In this document: positions 59,815 to 64,000 of the stretch, piece by piece
Numbering within the stretch: position 1 is the first letter of the stretch
Layout: each line of letters opens with the position of its first letter
Assembly: GCA_902799355.1 (NCBI GenBank)
Contig: CADCAG010000010.1
Coordinates: forward strand, 1-64,000
Length of the DNA: 64,000 nucleotides
From: an uncultured Bacteroidales bacterium
GTDB taxonomy: Bacteria; Bacteroidota; Bacteroidia; Bacteroidales; Bacteroidaceae
Reading direction: 5' to 3'
Translations under genes and position numbers: made by a program
Notes under the pieces: model-generated
Databases searched by the model: none
Told to the model about the DNA's origin: nothing
The model's input: only the letters and a program-made list of their open reading frames with translations

Positions 59815-61701
59815 ATGAATAGAGACACCATTATCGGCTTCGTACTGATAGCATTAGTCCTGATTGGTTTCAGTTGGTGGAACCAGCCATCAGCAGAACA
59901 GATAGAAGCCGCCCGTAAGCAAGACAGCATTGCCGCCATCCAGAAAGATAGTGCCCAGAAAGCCGCTCAGCAGGCCGCAGCCGTAAAGGCAGCAGCCACT
60001 GACAGCAGCAGCTGGCTGTTACTCGACACCACTTCCCTCTTCCACGCTGCTAAGCAGGGTGTGTCAGAGCAGGTAGTGCTGAAGAACGGCAAGCTGACAC
60101 TGACGCTGAACACCTGTGGCGGTACCATTGAGAAGGCCGTCATCCATAACTTCCAGAGCATTGACGGCAGCAACGACGTCACCTTGTTCGACAAGAAAGA
60201 CCAGCAACTGAACTTCATGCTGGCTGGCAAGCAGGAGAACATCGTGACCAACGAGCTGTATTTCACACCCACAGAGGTTACAGACACTACCGTCACCATG
60301 ATGGCTCAAGCCACCAATGGCGGACATATCGCCCTGCGCTACCGTCTGGGCAAGGACTACATGCTGAGCATGGCCTTGGAAACCAAGGGGTTAGCCGGCG
60401 TATTCGCGCCATCCTATAAGGAGATGGACATTGAGTGGAGCGACCACTGCCGCCAGCAGGAGAAGGGCTTCTCTTTCGAGAGCCGCTACACAGGTCTGTT
60501 CTACAAGGAGGCTAACGGTGGTACTGACAACCTGTCGGAGACTGCCGACAAGGAGGAGCAGATTGAGGAGCGCCTGGACTGGGTGGCTTATCGCAACCAG
60601 TTCTTCTCGATTGCCTTCATCTCTAAGGATGACTTCTCACAGAATGCCAACCTGTCGAGCGTACAGGACAAAAAAGGTTCAGGATATCTGAAGCAGTTTG
60701 ATGCTAAGCTGAAGACCGCCTTCGACCCCACAGGCCAGAAAGCCGCTGAGTTCGAGATGTATATCGGTCCTAACGACTTCCGCCTGATTCAGGATGTGGA
60801 GCAGCAGAGCACGTTTGGCAAAGACCTCGACCTGGAGCAGCTCGTCAACCTCGGATGGTGGCTGCTGCGCTGGATCAACCGCTGGTTCACGCTGTATGTC
60901 TTCGACTGGCTGACAGGCTTTGGTCTGAATATGGGTATCGTACTGATTCTTATCACCTTGCTGCTGAAGGGCATCACTTTCCCCATGGTGAAGAAGAGCT
61001 ACATGTCAAGTGCCAAGATGCGCGTGCTGAAGCCCAAGTTCGAAGAGGCTACCAAGCATCTGGACAAGCCCGAAGACCAGATGAAGAAACAGCAGGAGAT
61101 GATGTCGCTTTACTCGAAGTACGGCGTATCGCCCCTGTCAGGCTGTCTGCCCATGCTCATCCAGATGCCTATCTGGCTGGCCATGTTCTTCTTCGTGCCT
61201 AACGCCATCCAGCTGCGTGGCCAGTCATTCCTGTGGATGGACGACCTGTCAACATACGATCCTATCTGGGAATGGGGCACCAACATCTGGGGCATCGGCG
61301 ACCACCTGTCGCTGACCTGCATCCTGTTCTGTGCCGCCCAGCTGATATACACTTGGATTTCCATGCGTCAGCAGCGCGACCAGATGGTAGGTGCTCAGGC
61401 TGATCAGATGAAGGTGATGCAGTGGATGATGTATTTCATGCCGTTGATGTTCTTCTTCATCTTCAACGACTACTCGTCAGGTCTGAACTTCTACTACTTC
61501 ATCTCACTGTTCATGTCGGCAGCCATCATGTGGACCCTGCGCAAGACCACTGACGACGAGAAGCTGCTGGCCATTCTGGAAGCCAACTACCAGGCCAACA
61601 AGAACAACCCCAAGAAGCAGTCGAACTTCGCTGCACGCCTGGAGGAGATGCAGAGAAAGGCCGACGCGATGCGCGAGCAACAACGAAACAACCGTAGATA
61701 A
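59815..61701 (+). CDS. yidC: Membrane protein insertase YidC
   Basis: A 628-residue inner-membrane insertase. N-terminal transmembrane helix (IIGFVLIALVLIGFSWW), a large periplasmic beta domain (about 60-350), then the conserved five-helix 60KD-IMP core: LLKGITFPMVKKSYMSSAKM, YSKYGVSPLSGCLPMLIQMP and FNDYSSGLNFYYFISL. A cytoplasmic basic C-terminal tail of about 60 residues fits ribosome contact. It inserts Sec-dependent and independent membrane proteins. The next gene follows by 21 nt. Confidence 0.97.
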   Translation: MNRDTIIGFVLIALVLIGFSWWNQPSAEQIEAARKQDSIAAIQKDSAQKAAQQAAAVKAAATDSSSWLLLDTTSLFHAAKQGVSEQVVLKNGKLTLTLNTCGGTIEKAVIHNFQSIDGSNDVTLFDKKDQQLNFMLAGKQENIVTNELYFTPTEVTDTTVTMMAQATNGGHIALRYRLGKDYMLSMALETKGLAGVFAPSYKEMDIEWSDHCRQQEKGFSFESRYTGLFYKEANGGTDNLSETADKEEQIEERLDWVAYRNQFFSIAFISKDDFSQNANLSSVQDKKGSGYLKQFDAKLKTAFDPTGQKAAEFEMYIGPNDFRLIQDVEQQSTFGKDLDLEQLVNLGWWLLRWINRWFTLYVFDWLTGFGLNMGIVLILITLLLKGITFPMVKKSYMSSAKMRVLKPKFEEATKHLDKPEDQMKKQQEMMSLYSKYGVSPLSGCLPMLIQMPIWLAMFFFVPNAIQLRGQSFLWMDDLSTYDPIWEWGTNIWGIGDHLSLTCILFCAAQLIYTWISMRQQRDQMVGAQADQMKVMQWMMYFMPLMFFFIFNDYSSGLNFYYFISLFMSAAIMWTLRKTTDDEKLLAILEANYQANKNNPKKQSNFAARLEEMQRKADAMREQQRNNRR

Positions 61702-61722
61702 ACACAACAGCACACACACAAA

Positions 61723-63186
61723 ATGAAAATAGGATTTGACAACGAGAAGTATCTCAGGATACAGTCAGAGCACATACGAGAGCGTATTGCACAGTTTGAC
61801 GGCAAACTTTATCTGGAATTAGGCGGCAAGCTTTTCGACGACCACCACGCCAGTCGCGTACTCCCAGGCTTCAAGCCCGACTCGAAGTTACGCATGTTTG
61901 CACAGCTGCGCGACCAGTTGGAGATAGTTATCGTTGTCAGTGCTGAAGATATAGAGAAGAACAAGGTACGTGCCGACCTGGGCATCACCTATGACGAGGA
62001 CGTGCTGCGACTGCGTGAGGAGTTCATGAGTCGCGACTTCATGGTCGGCTCGGTGGTAATCACCCACTACAACGGCCAGCAAGCCGCCGACCAGTTCCGC
62101 AAGCGTCTGGAGCGTCTGGGCATTAAGTCGTACGTACACTATCTCATCGATGGCTATCCCCACAACGTAGAACTGATAGCCTCGGACGAGGGTTTCGGCA
62201 AGAACGACTATGTAGAGACCAGCCGCGAGTTGGTCATCGTGACAGCGCCTGGTCCTGGTTCAGGCAAGATGGCTGTCTGTCTCAGTCAGCTCTATAACGA
62301 GAACAAGCGTGGCATCCGTGCTGGTTATGCCAAGTTCGAGACTTTCCCTGTATGGAACCTGCCGCTGAAGCATCCTGTCAACATTGCCTACGAGGCTGCC
62401 ACAGCCGATCTGAACGATGTCAACATGATTGACCCGTTCCATCTGGAGGCTTACGACAAGATTGCTATCAACTACAACCGCGACATTGAGATATTCCCCG
62501 TGCTGAATGCGCTCTTCGAGGGCATCTATGGCGAGAATCCCTATAAGTCACCCACGGATATGGGTGTCAACATGGTGGGCTTCTGCATCTCAGACGACGA
62601 GGTGTGCTGCAATGCCTCGCGCGACGAGATTATCCGCCGCTACTACTCAGCTACCAACAAGATGGCTGACGGACTGGACAACGAGCGTGAGGTCAACAAG
62701 ATTCTGATGCTATTCAACCAGGCAAAGATTACCACGGCCTATCGTCGTGTCACAGTAGCTGCACAGGCCAAGCAGGAACTGACAGAACAGACTGCAGCCG
62801 CTATGGAGTTGGAAGACGGCACCATTATCACTGCCAAGAGTTCTCCCCTACTCGGCTGTTCGGCAGCCCTGCTGCTCAACGCCACCAAGCATCTGGCAGG
62901 TATCGACCACGAGGCCAAGCTGATTCCACAGAGTCTAATAGAACCCGTACAGAAGACGAAGATAGAATATCTGGGAGGTAAGAATCCTCGTCTGCACACT
63001 GACGAGGTACTGGTAGCCCTCAGCGTGCTGTCGAAAGACGACGAGCAGTGTCGCGAGGCACTGGCACAGCTGCCCAAGCTGCGTGGCTGTCAGGTACACT
63101 CAACGGTAATGCTCTCTGAGGTAGACCGCAAAATCTTCAAGAAGCTGGGTTGCGGACTGACCTGCGACCCCGTCCGTAAGAAATAA
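61723..63186 (+). CDS. DUF1846 family protein
   Basis: A 487-residue cytoplasmic protein of the DUF1846 family, whose structures show a nucleotide-binding fold but no established activity. Family-like segments: MKIGFDNEKYLRIQSEHIRE, FDGKLYLELGGKLFDDHHAS, GPGSGKMAVCLSQLYNE (a P-loop-like stretch, residues 183-199) and CGLTCDPVRKK at the end. Length fits. It is in a rightward run with yidC and the DUF1015 gene. Confidence 0.92.
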   Translation: MKIGFDNEKYLRIQSEHIRERIAQFDGKLYLELGGKLFDDHHASRVLPGFKPDSKLRMFAQLRDQLEIVIVVSAEDIEKNKVRADLGITYDEDVLRLREEFMSRDFMVGSVVITHYNGQQAADQFRKRLERLGIKSYVHYLIDGYPHNVELIASDEGFGKNDYVETSRELVIVTAPGPGSGKMAVCLSQLYNENKRGIRAGYAKFETFPVWNLPLKHPVNIAYEAATADLNDVNMIDPFHLEAYDKIAINYNRDIEIFPVLNALFEGIYGENPYKSPTDMGVNMVGFCISDDEVCCNASRDEIIRRYYSATNKMADGLDNEREVNKILMLFNQAKITTAYRRVTVAAQAKQELTEQTAAAMELEDGTIITAKSSPLLGCSAALLLNATKHLAGIDHEAKLIPQSLIEPVQKTKIEYLGGKNPRLHTDEVLVALSVLSKDDEQCREALAQLPKLRGCQVHSTVMLSEVDRKIFKKLGCGLTCDPVRKK

Positions 63187-63207
63187 ACAATAACTATCAT
63201 ATTTATC

Positions 63208-64000
63208 ATGGCAATCGTTAAACCCTTCAAGGGCATTCGCCCACCGAAAGAACTTGTAGAAAAGGTAGAGAGCCGTCCCTACGACGTGCTCGACTCAGAA
63301 GAGGCTCGCGCCGAGGCTGGCGACAACGCCCAGAGTCTGTATCACATCATCAAACCAGAGATTGACTTCCCCGTAGGTACCTCAGAGTACGATCCGCGTG
63401 TCTACGAGAAGGCTGCCGAGAACTTCCAGAAGTTCCAGGACAACGGATGGTTGGTGCAGGACTCGCGCGAACATTATTATATATATGCTCAGACCATGCA
63501 GGGCAAGACGCAGTATGGTCTGGTGGTCTGCGCACATACTGACGACTACATGAAGGGCAATATCAAGAAGCACGAGCTGACACGTCGCGACAAGGAGGAA
63601 GACCGCATGAAGCATGTCCGCGTGAACAATGCCAACATCGAGCCGGTATTCTTTGCTTATCCTGACAATGCCATCCTCAACGAGCTCATCATGCGCTATG
63701 CCGCTACTGAGCCTGAGTACGACTTCATTGCACCCATCGATGGTTTCCGCCACCAGTTCTGGATTATCGATGACGACAAGGATATGCAGACCATCACCGC
63801 AGAGTTCAGCAAGATGCCATCACTGTATATTGCCGATGGTCACCATCGCTCAGCAGCTGCTGCCCTCGTTGGTGCAGAAAAGCAGAAGCAGAATCCCAAT
63901 CACAAGGGTGACGAAGAGTATAACTTCTTCATGGCTGTCTGCTTCCAGGCTTCACAGCTGACCATCCTCGACTACAACCGCGTAGTAAAGGACCTCAACG
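63208..64000 (+). CDS. DUF1015 family protein (3' end outside the window)
   Basis: The first 264 codons of a soluble protein. It begins MAIVKPFKGIRPPKELVEKV and has the DUF1015 hallmarks SRPYDVLDSEEAR, VFFAYPDN and IADGHHRSAAA (a conserved His pair in the putative active site). DUF1015 proteins are often annotated as putative HPr-like or SpoIIAA-like phosphatases/kinases, without proof. It lies 21 nt after the DUF1846 gene. Truncated by the window edge. Confidence 0.92.
   Translation, partial: MAIVKPFKGIRPPKELVEKVESRPYDVLDSEEARAEAGDNAQSLYHIIKPEIDFPVGTSEYDPRVYEKAAENFQKFQDNGWLVQDSREHYYIYAQTMQGKTQYGLVVCAHTDDYMKGNIKKHELTRRDKEEDRMKHVRVNNANIEPVFFAYPDNAILNELIMRYAATEPEYDFIAPIDGFRHQFWIIDDDKDMQTITAEFSKMPSLYIADGHHRSAAAALVGAEKQKQNPNHKGDEEYNFFMAVCFQASQLTILDYNRVVKDLN

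Overview
The window is about 64 kb of chromosome from a Bacteroidales bacterium, most likely Prevotella or a close relative. The reasons are the promoter language (a -7 box of the form TAnnTTTG, often with TTTG 18-20 nt upstream), SusC/SusD pairs, many lipoproteins and glycoside hydrolases, and families largely confined to Bacteroidetes (DUF6377, DUF6452, DUF6048, DUF4923, FISUMP). No phage or conjugation genes are visible.

Layout. 1-8.6 kb: patatin-like lipase, tRNA-Val, the zapA-rny operon, rmlA, a sugar kinase/nucleotidyltransferase fusion, an ECF sigma factor and rpe. 8.8-13.8 kb: a leftward run prfC-tsaC-clcA-fmt. 13.9-30.6 kb: a GH2 enzyme, tRNA-Ser, mutS2, cotH, tRNA-Thr with the SRP RNA gene just upstream of it, then a rightward run of envelope, glycosyltransferase, apbE, Crp-like, M3 peptidase, deaminase and Ctp protease genes. 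30.7-43.1 kb: a leftward polysaccharide utilization locus (susC, susD, a three-module glycan-binding lipoprotein, GH16, GH3, and a membrane-anchored DUF6377 regulator). The GH16/GH3 pair suggests beta-glucan as substrate. 43.4-45.5 kb: a dciA-like gene, a DUF4923 lipoprotein and recF.

45.5-49.0 kb is the accessory zone. It holds a HUH (RAYT-type) transposase fused to a DprA-like domain, a promoter reading into a strongly structured leader, an AT-rich FISUMP lipoprotein, and a 1.1 kb gene desert built of direct repeats, palindromes and insertion-sequence-like ends. 49-56.5 kb: a second sugar locus with two GH2 beta-galactosidases around an L-rhamnose mutarotase and an AraC regulator. It ends in a scar where a nonsense-interrupted adhesin meets the last 60 codons of a lost DUF6377 regulator. 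56.6-64 kb: housekeeping genes (TPR protein, ribH, DUF1573, DUF3078, yidC, DUF1846, DUF1015).

The most striking genome-wide signal is a set of short degenerate tandem arrays with a period of 7 bp (8 or 9 at three loci). At least 15 lie in this window. Each locus has its own unit, yet they sit in the same kinds of place: starting at or running over stop codons, filling the gap to the next gene, abutting -7 boxes, and twice lying inside reading frames.
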